This document shows positions 27,096 to 34,960 of a stretch of DNA of 64,000 nucleotides, one piece after another (positions within the stretch are counted from its first letter, which is position 1; each line of letters begins with the position of its first letter). The translations under genes were made by a program, and so were the position numbers. A model generated the notes under the pieces. That model saw only the letters and a list, made by a program, of their open reading frames with translations, had not been told where the DNA came from and searched no databases. Source of the DNA: Promethearchaeota archaeon Loki_b31 (GTDB lineage: Archaea > Asgardarchaeota > Lokiarchaeia > Sigyniarchaeales > SOKP01); NCBI GenBank assembly GCA_005222975.1, contig NJBI01000002.1:62001-126000 (forward strand), given 5' to 3'.

Positions 27096-27583
27096 TTTTT
27101 TAATCACTATGTTACAATAATAAATCTGAATATTTAAATGATTATTATTTTCGACTATTTCGTGTAAGTTCACGATCAGCAAATGTAAGGGATTCTTATG
27201 GTGTTGACGAATATCATAAACAAAAATAATAAAATAACAGATAAGAAAATGTCGAAAATAGTAATAAAAAAAACTTTAGGTGTGATGATAATCAAAAATA
27301 TATTAAGTCGATCGACGAATCTCGTCATAAAGATCTTTTTTGATCGAACTTTTCTGAAAAATGAAGAAAAAGTCAATTTTTAGAACATTATTTTTTTAAA
27401 AAACAATAGATAAATAAGCTAATACTTAACATAGTTCTCTCTTTTAGAACCCAAAATATATAAAAAAAAAACTTTATTGAGATTTTTCTTCCAATTTTAT
27501 ATTAGAAGTGATATAAAGGCTGATAACACAACTTATTATTTTTATATCGAGTGATTTCGAAATTAATAAAAATGTTAAAAAAC
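27096..27583. other. gene-poor intergenic stretch
   Basis: No convincing gene is seen. Two overlapping opposite-strand frames near 27176-27383 have composition typical of translated AT-rich DNA (runs of I, N, K or F). GTCGATCGAC (27307-27316) is a short perfect palindrome. The 27390-27580 part is very AT-rich and probably contains the leader for nothing on the plus strand; the GMP synthase-like gene converges from the right. Confidence 0.4.
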
Positions 27584-28771
27584 TTATACATATTCGATTG
27601 TTGCCGGGGGTTTGGGAGTGATGTCAAAATATATATTTTTTGTATCAGGGATTTCAAACAATTTATATTTTATTTCTTCGATTAAATCGAGTGGTAAATT
27701 TGTAACGCTTGCCGTCCTTGCGTCGATGGAATTGATAGATCGGATGAGAACGTCGTAAATTCCTTCGTGACTTTCGTAAAGCTCGTAAAGTATCCTGGCA
27801 TAACCTTTTATTTGTGAAGAAAAATGTACTAATTTTTCAAAATCCCATTCACCTTTAATCGATAAAGGAACTTCGTAAGTTCTTTGGCCGTTAATGATTC
27901 CGGTGACTTTTCTTAATAGCACATCCGTGGTTGTCGCTGCAAACGCTTGAAATGGTTCCTGCTCTCCCTTATCGTTAATTACCATAGGTTTACCAAATTT
28001 TTCAGTATAATAATCGTCAACAGTTGATTCAACAATATCGTGGACTTTTTTTTCAAATTTCAAATTTTCTGAAGTGACTGGACCAATAATACGAGCCGAG
28101 AGCGCTGGACCTGGAAAAGCTTTTCGATAAACTAATTCGTTAGGCATTTTAAAATACTCGAGAATTTTTCTTACTTCCGGTTTCGTAAGACTTGCTACAG
28201 GTTGTATCGTTGCTTCTACGTCGTATTCAATATCCAAATTGTGTTGACTTTTAACGAAACCTCGAATATTTTTATTTTTTAAAGAAACTTCTTCCTTTAA
28301 AGACATGGTTTCTTTTAGATCTGAGATTTTAACGCCAAAACTTTCTTCAATATCTGGTAAAATGGTACCATCAGATAGTAGGTCGCATTTTTCTTCTTTA
28401 ATGACTTTGCTAATTGTATCTGAGTAAGCGTCTTTGAATAATTTTCTTTTTACTTCGGCATCCTCTTCTCCATAAATTTTAGGAAGAAATTTTTCCCTGA
28501 TATCTACCACCATAACTTCTGGAAATAGCTTTTTAATATTTTCTCTTTCTTCGACCCCCCTAATTATTCGCATAAGTCCATGATCGATAAAGACCGGAAT
28601 TGTATTGATATTTGCTTCTTTAAGCAAAAGGTAGGTCGCAGAACTGTCGATCCCTCCAGAAAGGGCACAAAAAACTTTTTTATCCTTCGCATGCTTCTGT
28701 AAAAATGTTATTGCAGCCTTAACAAACTTTTCGGGTTCGCGGGGCGGATTTATTAATCGATGATTTAGCAT
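27584..28771 (-). CDS. guaA: GMP synthase-like ATP pyrophosphatase
   Basis: The 395-residue protein resembles the synthetase half (GuaAb) of archaeal GMP synthase, which adenylates XMP and transfers ammonia to it. The PP-loop LSGGIDSSATYLLL is at about 38-51, VFIDHGLMR at about 60, DGTILPDIEES at about 132 (canonical QGTLYPDVIES), and YRKAFPGPALSARIIG at about 216 (canonical RPFPGPGLAIR). The C-terminus PPATIEYV matches the dimerisation-domain end. It is about 85 residues longer than the usual archaeal subunit, with an extra segment around 150-190. No glutaminase subunit is in the window. A related ammonia-ligating ATP-PPase is an alternative. Confidence 0.78.
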   Translation of the reverse strand: MLNHRLINPPREPEKFVKAAITFLQKHAKDKKVFCALSGGIDSSATYLLLKEANINTIPVFIDHGLMRIIRGVEERENIKKLFPEVMVVDIREKFLPKIYGEEDAEVKRKLFKDAYSDTISKVIKEEKCDLLSDGTILPDIEESFGVKISDLKETMSLKEEVSLKNKNIRGFVKSQHNLDIEYDVEATIQPVASLTKPEVRKILEYFKMPNELVYRKAFPGPALSARIIGPVTSENLKFEKKVHDIVESTVDDYYTEKFGKPMVINDKGEQEPFQAFAATTTDVLLRKVTGIINGQRTYEVPLSIKGEWDFEKLVHFSSQIKGYARILYELYESHEGIYDVLIRSINSIDARTASVTNLPLDLIEEIKYKLFEIPDTKNIYFDITPKPPATIEYV

Positions 28772-28909
28772 AAAATAAATAAAGTTAATTCATAAAAAAA
28801 GCCTAATTATTAATTGGTTATGATTTGCCTAATTTTTTATAGAAGTTATTTGATGTAATATTTGATTCATTTATATTCAATTTCTAAAGAAAATTAAAGG
28901 TATAGCGAT

Positions 28910-29182
28910 TTGTCTGATACAATTTCCCCCGAATTAAGAGAAAAAATCGATTTGGTTGTCGAAAAAGCAATAGTAAGGCTAATTGAAAAAGCTTCAAAAG
29001 ATCAATCGTTAGAGGCGTTAATAAAAACTCTAATAGTTGAAAAAGTAATGAGTAGACTTAAACCATTAATGAATAGGTACATAGCGAAAAAAATAGCTAG
29101 AAAAGCAGTTGAAAGAATAGTCGATAGAATGTGGGATAGACACAGAGATAGATTAATGGCAAAAATTAGAGCGTTGAAATAA
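28910..29182 (+). CDS. small basic helical protein
   Basis: The product is 90 residues from a TTG start preceded by AAAGG nine bases upstream. It is almost entirely helical and strongly basic toward the end (RYIAKKIARKAVERIVDRMW, then DRHRDRLMAKIRALK). The first half is a mix of acidic and hydrophobic residues (SPELREKIDLVVEKAIVRLI). No family is recognised. The amphipathic basic helices could bind nucleic acid or a membrane surface. It is divergent from the GMP synthase-like gene (138 bases between starts) and convergent with msrA. Confidence 0.65.
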   Translation: MSDTISPELREKIDLVVEKAIVRLIEKASKDQSLEALIKTLIVEKVMSRLKPLMNRYIAKKIARKAVERIVDRMWDRHRDRLMAKIRALK

Positions 29183-29210
29183 TTTTCAATTAACTTCCTT
29201 TTTCAAAGAC

Positions 29211-29672
29211 CTAACGAGTTCTTTGATTTTTTTCAATATATCGCTGGTGATATTCTTCCGCTATAAAAAATTCTGAGACGGGTTTAATCTCCGTAACTAT
29301 TTGTTTTTTATACTTTCCAGCCTTTTCAAGCATTGATTTTGCCAGGAGGGCGGTTTTTTTCTGTTCTTCGTTATGATAAAATATGACAGATCTATATTGA
29401 GTGCCAATATCCCATCCTTGTCGATTAAGGCTCGTTGGATCGTGGATGTTCCAAAAAATGTTTATCAATTCTTCGTACGACACAATAGAAGGATCGTAAC
29501 CAATTTCAACTACTTCTGCGTGCCCAGTTTCGCTCGAGCACACGTCTTTATAGGTCGGATTTTTCAAAGTTCCGCCGCTATAACCTACTCTTGTTGAAAC
29601 AACGCCATTAATCTTTCGAAATTTTTCTTCTATACCCCAAAAACACCCTGCTCCAAATGTTGCTTTCTCCAT
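29211..29672 (-). CDS. msrA: peptide methionine sulfoxide reductase A
   Basis: MsrA reduces methionine-S-sulfoxide in proteins. From the ATG at 29670-29672 the product starts MEKATFGAGCFWGIEE, with the catalytic cysteine in GAGCFWG at residue 9. The family blocks VGYSGG (about 29), GHAEVVEIGYDP (about 50), DPTSLNRQGWDIGTQYRS (about 78) and EEYHQRYIEKN (about 141) are all present. The length of 153 is typical. A longer frame from 29711 adds 13 hydrophobic residues and is probably not used. No MsrB domain is fused. It shows bacterial-type conservation and is common in Asgard genomes through transfer. Confidence 0.95.
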   Translation of the reverse strand: MEKATFGAGCFWGIEEKFRKINGVVSTRVGYSGGTLKNPTYKDVCSSETGHAEVVEIGYDPSIVSYEELINIFWNIHDPTSLNRQGWDIGTQYRSVIFYHNEEQKKTALLAKSMLEKAGKYKKQIVTEIKPVSEFFIAEEYHQRYIEKNQRTR

Positions 29673-29806
29673 AGTTCTATTTAGGATTAAAAAGAGGTTA
29701 TTAAAAAACAATTGGATAATTTCTTATAAACAAAAATGATTGAACGCAAATATTTTTAAAATAGATATAGATAAAAGAAAAAATTTTGAAAAAATTAATT
29801 TAAGAA

Positions 29807-31447
29807 TTACTTTTTTTGAGCTTCTAAATCTTTTAATTCGCGATGAAGTACTTTTCCCACTATTGTTTTTGGAATTTCATCAATAAATTGTACAAAACGC
29901 GGATATTTATCGCCTGCCATATTTTCTTTTGCCCAATTAATGATGTCTTGTTCGCTGATTCCCTTGTCCTTATATTCTTCCTTCAATACGATATATGCTT
30001 TAATGTTTTCGTTTCCCTTGTCATCAATTATTCCAATAACTCCGCATTCTTGAATGGCTTCGTGATAATATAAGAGATCTTCTACTTCAGTGGGGTAAAC
30101 TGAATGTCCTTTATATTTGATCAAGTTCTTTAACCTATCTTTTATGACAAAATATCCGTCTTCATCCATTAAAGCTAAATCTCCCGTCCATAACCAACCG
30201 TCTTTAATCGTATTTTTAGTTTCCTCTTCACGTTTATAGTACCCCCTCATCATTTGCGGTCCTCTTACTACTATTTCCCCTACCTCTCCGACTCCTAGCG
30301 TGTTGCCTTCAGCGTCACATATTTTTACATCGGTATTAGGAAATGGCATTCCGATCGTGCCCGGTTTCAATTTGCCTTCGAATGGGTTTGCGGTAACGGC
30401 TGGAGACATTTCTGTTAAGCCGTATGCTTCTCGAAGCTTTGATCCTGTTAGTTCTTCAAATGTTTTTCTTACATCATCTGGAAGTGGTCCTGCTGAGCTC
30501 AAGCAATACTTTATGCTAGACAAGTCATGATTTTGAATTCCTTCATAAATATTTAAATTGTTATAAATAGCAGCAACTCCTGGAAAGACGGTAACTTTAG
30601 TCGCTTCGATGACTTCGATAATTTCGTGAGCCTCTCTGGGGTTAAATACGCACGCTAATTTCCACCCGTTATGGATGCTCATATTCATCATAAACCCCAT
30701 GTATATATGGTAAAAGGGTAAAGCTGCGAGTAAAACCTCTTTTCCTAATTCTTTTTCAACAAACCATACTTCAGCTTGAAAAATGTTTGCAGCAATACTT
30801 CCGTGTGTAAGCATTGCTCCTTTAGGGAATCCCGTTGTCCCACCAGTATATTGTAGCTGAGCTAAATCGTCTCGAGTGATCTCGACTACAGGCGGGTTTC
30901 GTAGAGTTTCTCTTATTAAATCTTCAAAAGATGGTTCCCCTTCCATTGAAAATTCAGGTGGAGCCATAGGATCTGGACTTAGATAAGGGCCTAAATTGCT
31001 ATAAAATTTATGTATTACTCCAGTATCGTTAATTATAGGATCAACCAATCCCATAAAGCCCTCCCAACCAATATATACCTTTGCGTCGCTATCGATTAGC
31101 TGTCGTTTTATCTCTAATTTCTTATACAAAGGTGAGATTGGCGTAACTACGCCCCCTATTTTCAAAATACCAAAATAGTAGGCAATGAATGCGGGGTTAT
31201 TAGTAAATTGGATTGCAACGCAGTCACCTTTCTTTATGCCAAGCTCGGTTAATTTAGTCGCAACTCGGTAAACAATGTCAAGCAACATCGTATATGTGAG
31301 TTCGAACCCCATGAAATATGTTACAATGTTATTTGGGTAAGTTTTCACAGAATCTTCTAGAAAATCAATTAAAGTTTTATTTGGGATGTCAACTTCTTTT
31401 GGAACACCCTCTGGCCAATGTTTGTAATAAATTTTTTGATCTGACAT
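29807..31447 (-). CDS. long-chain acyl-CoA synthetase (AMP-binding)
   Basis: The 546-residue enzyme activates a fatty or aryl acid with ATP and CoA. The ANL-family signatures are visible: the P-loop-like YTGGTTGFPKGAMLTH (about 197-212), the adenine-binding YGLTEMSP (about 338), WTGDLALMDEDGYF (about 420) with DRLKNLIKYKGHSVYP, and the catalytic lysine near PKTIVGKVLHREL (about 528-540). The sequence resembles FadD-like ligases. An enoyl-CoA hydratase homologue at 41157-41945 suggests fatty-acid turnover. It is divergent from the small GTPase gene. The substrate is not determined. Confidence 0.9.
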   Translation of the reverse strand: MSDQKIYYKHWPEGVPKEVDIPNKTLIDFLEDSVKTYPNNIVTYFMGFELTYTMLLDIVYRVATKLTELGIKKGDCVAIQFTNNPAFIAYYFGILKIGGVVTPISPLYKKLEIKRQLIDSDAKVYIGWEGFMGLVDPIINDTGVIHKFYSNLGPYLSPDPMAPPEFSMEGEPSFEDLIRETLRNPPVVEITRDDLAQLQYTGGTTGFPKGAMLTHGSIAANIFQAEVWFVEKELGKEVLLAALPFYHIYMGFMMNMSIHNGWKLACVFNPREAHEIIEVIEATKVTVFPGVAAIYNNLNIYEGIQNHDLSSIKYCLSSAGPLPDDVRKTFEELTGSKLREAYGLTEMSPAVTANPFEGKLKPGTIGMPFPNTDVKICDAEGNTLGVGEVGEIVVRGPQMMRGYYKREEETKNTIKDGWLWTGDLALMDEDGYFVIKDRLKNLIKYKGHSVYPTEVEDLLYYHEAIQECGVIGIIDDKGNENIKAYIVLKEEYKDKGISEQDIINWAKENMAGDKYPRFVQFIDEIPKTIVGKVLHRELKDLEAQKK

Positions 31448-31633
31448 AATTTTATTTTTATATAAGATGTTATTTATTGTTTTTGTTCTGAATATAAGTT
31501 AAAACTATACTTAAGTATGGAAGAATTTTTAACCTAGATATTAAGATATTCAGATAAAATTTTTAATGATTAATCCTTTAAAGGATTATTAATATAATTC
31601 GAAGAAAAACTATGTTATATTATTGTTAATGAG

Positions 31634-32179
31634 GTGTTCAAAATCGACCGAGATGGTGCTTTTAAGTTATGCATTTTTGGTGACGGAGGCGTAGGTAAAA
31701 CTACTCTTATTCAAAGATATCTTACTAAAGTATTCGATGAAGATTTAAAAATGACGATTGGTGCAGATTTCTCTATTAAAACATTCGAAATTGAAGGGAA
31801 AAAAGTTGTCGTTCGAATATGGGATTTTGCTGGAGAGGAACGCTTCAGAGTTCTTTTACCTAGTTTTGCGAAAGGCGCTGATGGGGGGATCTTTATGTAT
31901 GATATTTCAAGATACACAAGTATAAAGAACTTAGACGATTGGCTCTCAATATTTGAAAGAAATGTGAGAGATAAACAAATAAAAATACCAATAGTTATGG
32001 TTGGAGGAAAGTTGGATCTTGAGGATAAACGATCTGTTGAAACAGCTGAAGCTATTGAGTTGTCGAACATCCACAATTTACAAGGTATTTATGAGTGTTC
32101 TTCTAAAACAGGAGTTAATGTGGAAGATATATTCGAATTTATCACGCGTAAAATGATGGAAAATGCTGGTATGCTTTAA
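31634..32179 (+). CDS. Ras/Rab-like small GTPase
   Basis: The 181-residue product begins at a GTG preceded by GAG. G1 is GDGGVGKTT (about 14-22), followed by the switch-I threonine in KMTIGADFSIKTF and G3 in WDFAGEERF (about 62-70). G4 reads VGGKLDLED instead of the usual NKxD. G5 is ECSSKTG (about 157-163). The overall order and spacing match Rab/Ras family proteins, which Asgard archaea carry in many copies. No C-terminal cysteine motif for prenylation is present (it ends MMENAGML), so membrane attachment by lipid is not expected. Regulators or effectors are not visible nearby. Confidence 0.93.
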   Translation: MFKIDRDGAFKLCIFGDGGVGKTTLIQRYLTKVFDEDLKMTIGADFSIKTFEIEGKKVVVRIWDFAGEERFRVLLPSFAKGADGGIFMYDISRYTSIKNLDDWLSIFERNVRDKQIKIPIVMVGGKLDLEDKRSVETAEAIELSNIHNLQGIYECSSKTGVNVEDIFEFITRKMMENAGML

Positions 32180-32254
32180 TTTTTCTATTTTTTATAGGGA
32201 ATAAATCCAATCCTTTATATTATAAACTAACTATATTAAAATGAATTTTTCGGG

Positions 32255-33067
32255 TTGAGTAGAAGCATAGAGTGGAAATCCGATTTTGTTACTAATAACG
32301 GAAATAAGTTTCATTATTATAGAACAGGAGGGGACAAACCTCCTGTATTACTTCTTCATGGCGTTATGGATAATGGATTGTGTTGGACACCTCTTGGTCG
32401 TGTTTTAGCTAGTGACTATGATGTGATTTTACCAGATGCTAGAGGTCATGGATTGACTCATATATCTGATGAAACATGGACTTACGAAGCAATGGCAGAT
32501 GATGTTGCTCTACTAATTAAAGACCTTAATGTAGATAAAATACAATTAGTTGGTCATTCTATGGGGGCTGATACGGCTGCTTTAGTAGCAGCGAAATATC
32601 CCGATCTTATTAAAAAGATTGTTCTTGAAGATCCCGGCTTTAGTATGAGTGAAATATCATCGATTAAAAAATCTTCCTTTAAACTTGCGATGAAATTAAT
32701 ATTACCTCGATTTTTAAATAGTACATATGAAGAACTATTAAAGAAAGGGCATAAGCAAACCCCATTATGGTCTGACGAAGATTTAAAACCCTGGGCAGAG
32801 TCAAAAATTCAATTTAGGGAGAAAGATCCTAATTTAATATTTAAAATGTTTAAAAATGAATATAAATGGGAGGAAATAATTAAAAAAATCTCTTGTCCAA
32901 TTCTACTCATCACCGCGGATAAAGGGTTAACCTCAGACAAGTTAGCCCAGAAAGTAATGGATGTGAGTAAAGCCGGAAAATGGGTGAAAATCGAAGGCGC
33001 AAGTCATAGCATTCGGAGAGAGCAATTTAAACAGTATGTTCAAAATATTAAAGAATTTTTAGGCTAA
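32255..33067 (+). CDS. alpha/beta-hydrolase
   Basis: This is a 270-residue single-domain hydrolase. The oxyanion segment is VLLLHGVMDNGLCW (about 31-44). It is followed by LPDARGHGLTH, the nucleophile elbow LVGHSMGADTAAL (serine about 102), an aspartate in LLITADKGLTSDK (about 220) and the histidine in GASHSIRREQ (about 250). The triad therefore looks complete. It starts at TTG 32255, 75 bases after the GTPase stop, and might be co-transcribed with it. The substrate is unknown; related enzymes act on esters or acyl-peptides. Confidence 0.87.
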   Translation: MSRSIEWKSDFVTNNGNKFHYYRTGGDKPPVLLLHGVMDNGLCWTPLGRVLASDYDVILPDARGHGLTHISDETWTYEAMADDVALLIKDLNVDKIQLVGHSMGADTAALVAAKYPDLIKKIVLEDPGFSMSEISSIKKSSFKLAMKLILPRFLNSTYEELLKKGHKQTPLWSDEDLKPWAESKIQFREKDPNLIFKMFKNEYKWEEIIKKISCPILLITADKGLTSDKLAQKVMDVSKAGKWVKIEGASHSIRREQFKQYVQNIKEFLG

Positions 33068-33142
33068 CTTTTTTTAAATAATGGATTGAGGGATAAGATC
33101 AATTAAATTCAAATTATCTAATTAGAAATATTTATCGTCTTA

Positions 33143-33679
33143 CTATGCAGAAGTTCTCTTGATAACTTTAACTAAACCTTTCTTCCGTAGTTTACTTAGC
33201 ATTTTTTCGACTTTATCAAGGGGTTTTTGCGAAATCTCAGCGCATTCTTCTACTGAATTCATTCCATCACACACTTTTAACAATTTGAACTCATCTAATG
33301 ATAACATTCCTAATTGAACGCTCATTGGCGAAACTTCTTTAACTACAATAGGGATCCTTACTTCTCCACCTACTTCGATGGTCCCAGCTCCAACTTCACT
33401 CATACTCGGAGAATCTCCAAAAAACGATTTCACACCCGTTATGTCGTAATTGTCATTTATATAAAGATAAATCGTGTGTTCCTGACCTGAATAATCATCT
33501 GTATCTTCTAGATCGGGGTAAAGATTTATGTGTTTATGTTCTTTAGTATATATACCCATTTTTAATCCGGATTTAATTTCTTCCTTATTTGCCCTAATAT
33601 TGACCATTTCGGAGCATATATCACACCAAGCCCAAGCTTCTATAAGGCTGAAGTATTTCATTACTTTATTCTCTGGCAT
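33143..33679 (-). CDS. hypothetical protein with C-terminal winged-helix domain
   Basis: The 178-residue product has a single CxxC (WAWCDICSEM, about 17-26), then a beta-rich middle with acidic turns (NLYPDLEDTDDYSGQEHT, YINDNYDITGVKSFFG). The C-terminal helical domain (about 120-175) resembles a winged helix (MLSLDEFKLLKVCDGMNSV, LDKVEKMLSKLRKKGLVKVI). The family is not recognised. One possibility is a small zinc-containing regulator or an Asgard-specific signalling adaptor. It is convergent with the hydrolase and divergent from the zinc-ribbon gene. Confidence 0.65.
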   Translation of the reverse strand: MPENKVMKYFSLIEAWAWCDICSEMVNIRANKEEIKSGLKMGIYTKEHKHINLYPDLEDTDDYSGQEHTIYLYINDNYDITGVKSFFGDSPSMSEVGAGTIEVGGEVRIPIVVKEVSPMSVQLGMLSLDEFKLLKVCDGMNSVEECAEISQKPLDKVEKMLSKLRKKGLVKVIKRTSA

Positions 33680-33865
33680 CGCGTTTTTCCAAAAAAGTAA
33701 ATTTTGTATAAAATAAACTTGATTATAATTATTATGTAGTGAATTAATATAAATATTGATTATGAATAATTCCTTGGAAATTTAGGTAATAATTATTTTC
33801 TAAAATCGAAAATAATTAAAGTTAAAGGATATTTTACTATCCATTATAGTTTACTAAGATTAACG

Positions 33866-34042
33866 ATGTCAAGTTTTAAAAAAAAAATGTGTTTCTCGTG
33901 TGGACGACCGATTGCGCCTTATGAAGGTGCAGTTCATTTTCCTTGTCCCCAATGCGGGGATGTAACTATTTGGAGATGCGAACGATGTAGAGCTATGGGG
34001 AACCAATATACTTGCCTAAAGTGCAGCTTTTCGGGCCCATAA
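33866..34042 (+). CDS. small zinc-ribbon protein (HVO_2753-like)
   Basis: This 58-residue frame encodes two zinc-ribbon-type cysteine sets: CFSCGRPIAP with FPCPQCGDVT (residues 9-12 and 27-30), and WRCERCRAMGNQYTCLKC (37-53). The double CxxC pattern and size match the archaeal small zinc-finger family common next to translation genes. It lies just upstream of aEF-1beta on the same strand (38-base gap), as in many archaea, so it probably acts in translation or RNA binding. Confidence 0.82.
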   Translation: MSSFKKKMCFSCGRPIAPYEGAVHFPCPQCGDVTIWRCERCRAMGNQYTCLKCSFSGP

Positions 34043-34080
34043 TTGATTGAACGACGATATTAGATAATATAATTAAGAGA

Positions 34081-34356
34081 TTGTTTAAAGTGGGAGAATT
34101 TGTAGCATTAATTGATGTTATTCCAGAAGACATAGATGTTAATTTTGAAGAACTCGTTTCAAAATTAAGAAGTGTACTTACTGATAACGCTGTTATCGAA
34201 AGTTATGAAATAAAACTTGTAGCATTTGGTTTGAAGAAAGCAAGAGTCCGTGTTAGGTACCCTGAAGAATGGGGGGGCACAGATAAAGTCGAAGAATTTT
34301 TTAAACAAGTTGAGGGAATCCAAGGGATTGATTCTATCGCTTTTTCAAAAGCTTAG
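34081..34356 (+). CDS. ef1b: translation elongation factor aEF-1 beta
   Basis: The 91-residue protein is the archaeal guanine-nucleotide exchange factor for EF-1alpha. The family pattern is clear: VALIDVIPEDIDVNFEEL (about 7-24), the hydrophobic VAFGLKKARVRVRYPEEWGG (about 47-66), then TDKVEEFFKQVEGIQGIDSI. The start is TTG 34081; GTG at 34090 would remove three residues. The stop overlaps the convergent TPR-like gene by 4 bases. It forms a two-gene unit with the zinc-ribbon protein upstream. Confidence 0.92.
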   Translation: MFKVGEFVALIDVIPEDIDVNFEELVSKLRSVLTDNAVIESYEIKLVAFGLKKARVRVRYPEEWGGTDKVEEFFKQVEGIQGIDSIAFSKA

Positions 34357-34856
34357 TTTCCGTTGTCATTTTGTAGACTAATCTTAAATTTAATCCGTTC
34401 TTTTAAGTCTTTCTTTGTCAAGTTTTGAATAATCTGAATTGAATCTAAATTTATTTTATCCTTATAATGAATTTTAAAAGCTTCTAACACTTCGTGAGCT
34501 TGATTAAAATTTTCAGCTTTTATTAGAACATCATAAATCCTTTCTATTTTACTCGCTGCTTCGTTAATTTCTGAAACATAAAACTCCTTTTGAACTTTTT
34601 CAGCTATAATTTTCATAAATTCTTCTTGTTTTTTAATATGATGATCCATATCTTTTTCTATTGCCAATCTAATAACTTGTTCTGAATAATGAATAGCGTC
34701 ATCGTAAACACCTTTCATTAAACTACCTTCTGCTAAATCGCTTAATTCTACTATTTTTGAAAGCGTCTCTATTTGAGGATTCTTAATAGGAATATAACTA
34801 TCTTCTTGATCTAGTTTACCTTTTTTTACTTTCTGCTTTTTGTCTTTTTTTTTCAT
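34353..34856 (-). CDS. helical (TPR-like) hypothetical protein
   Basis: The 167-residue product starts with a lysine-rich tail (about 1-18) and then consists of helix pairs reminiscent of TPR or 14-3-3-like repeats. These include LSDLAEGSLMKGVYDDAIHY (about 38-57), a long charged helix with HHIKKQEEFMKIIAEKVQKE (about 72-92), and IERIYDVLIKAENFNQAHEV. No family is confidently recognised. It is likely cytosolic and engaged in protein contacts. Its end overlaps the aEF-1beta stop by 4 bases on the opposite strand. Confidence 0.65.
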   Translation of the reverse strand: MKKKDKKQKVKKGKLDQEDSYIPIKNPQIETLSKIVELSDLAEGSLMKGVYDDAIHYSEQVIRLAIEKDMDHHIKKQEEFMKIIAEKVQKEFYVSEINEAASKIERIYDVLIKAENFNQAHEVLEAFKIHYKDKINLDSIQIIQNLTKKDLKERIKFKISLQNDNGN

Positions 34857-34960
34857 AAGAGATATATAGAATTTGTTTTGTTCTTCTTAATACTCTAATT
34901 GAAAACTTGCTATTTATATCTTAATTATTTGAAGAATTGCATAATGAGTAAAAAAACCAT

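Noticed and set aside
27176-27383. Two overlapping opposite-strand frames
   Set aside because: Both are low-complexity translations of AT-rich sequence (I/N/K or F/I/L rich), with no recognisable features and no ribosome site.
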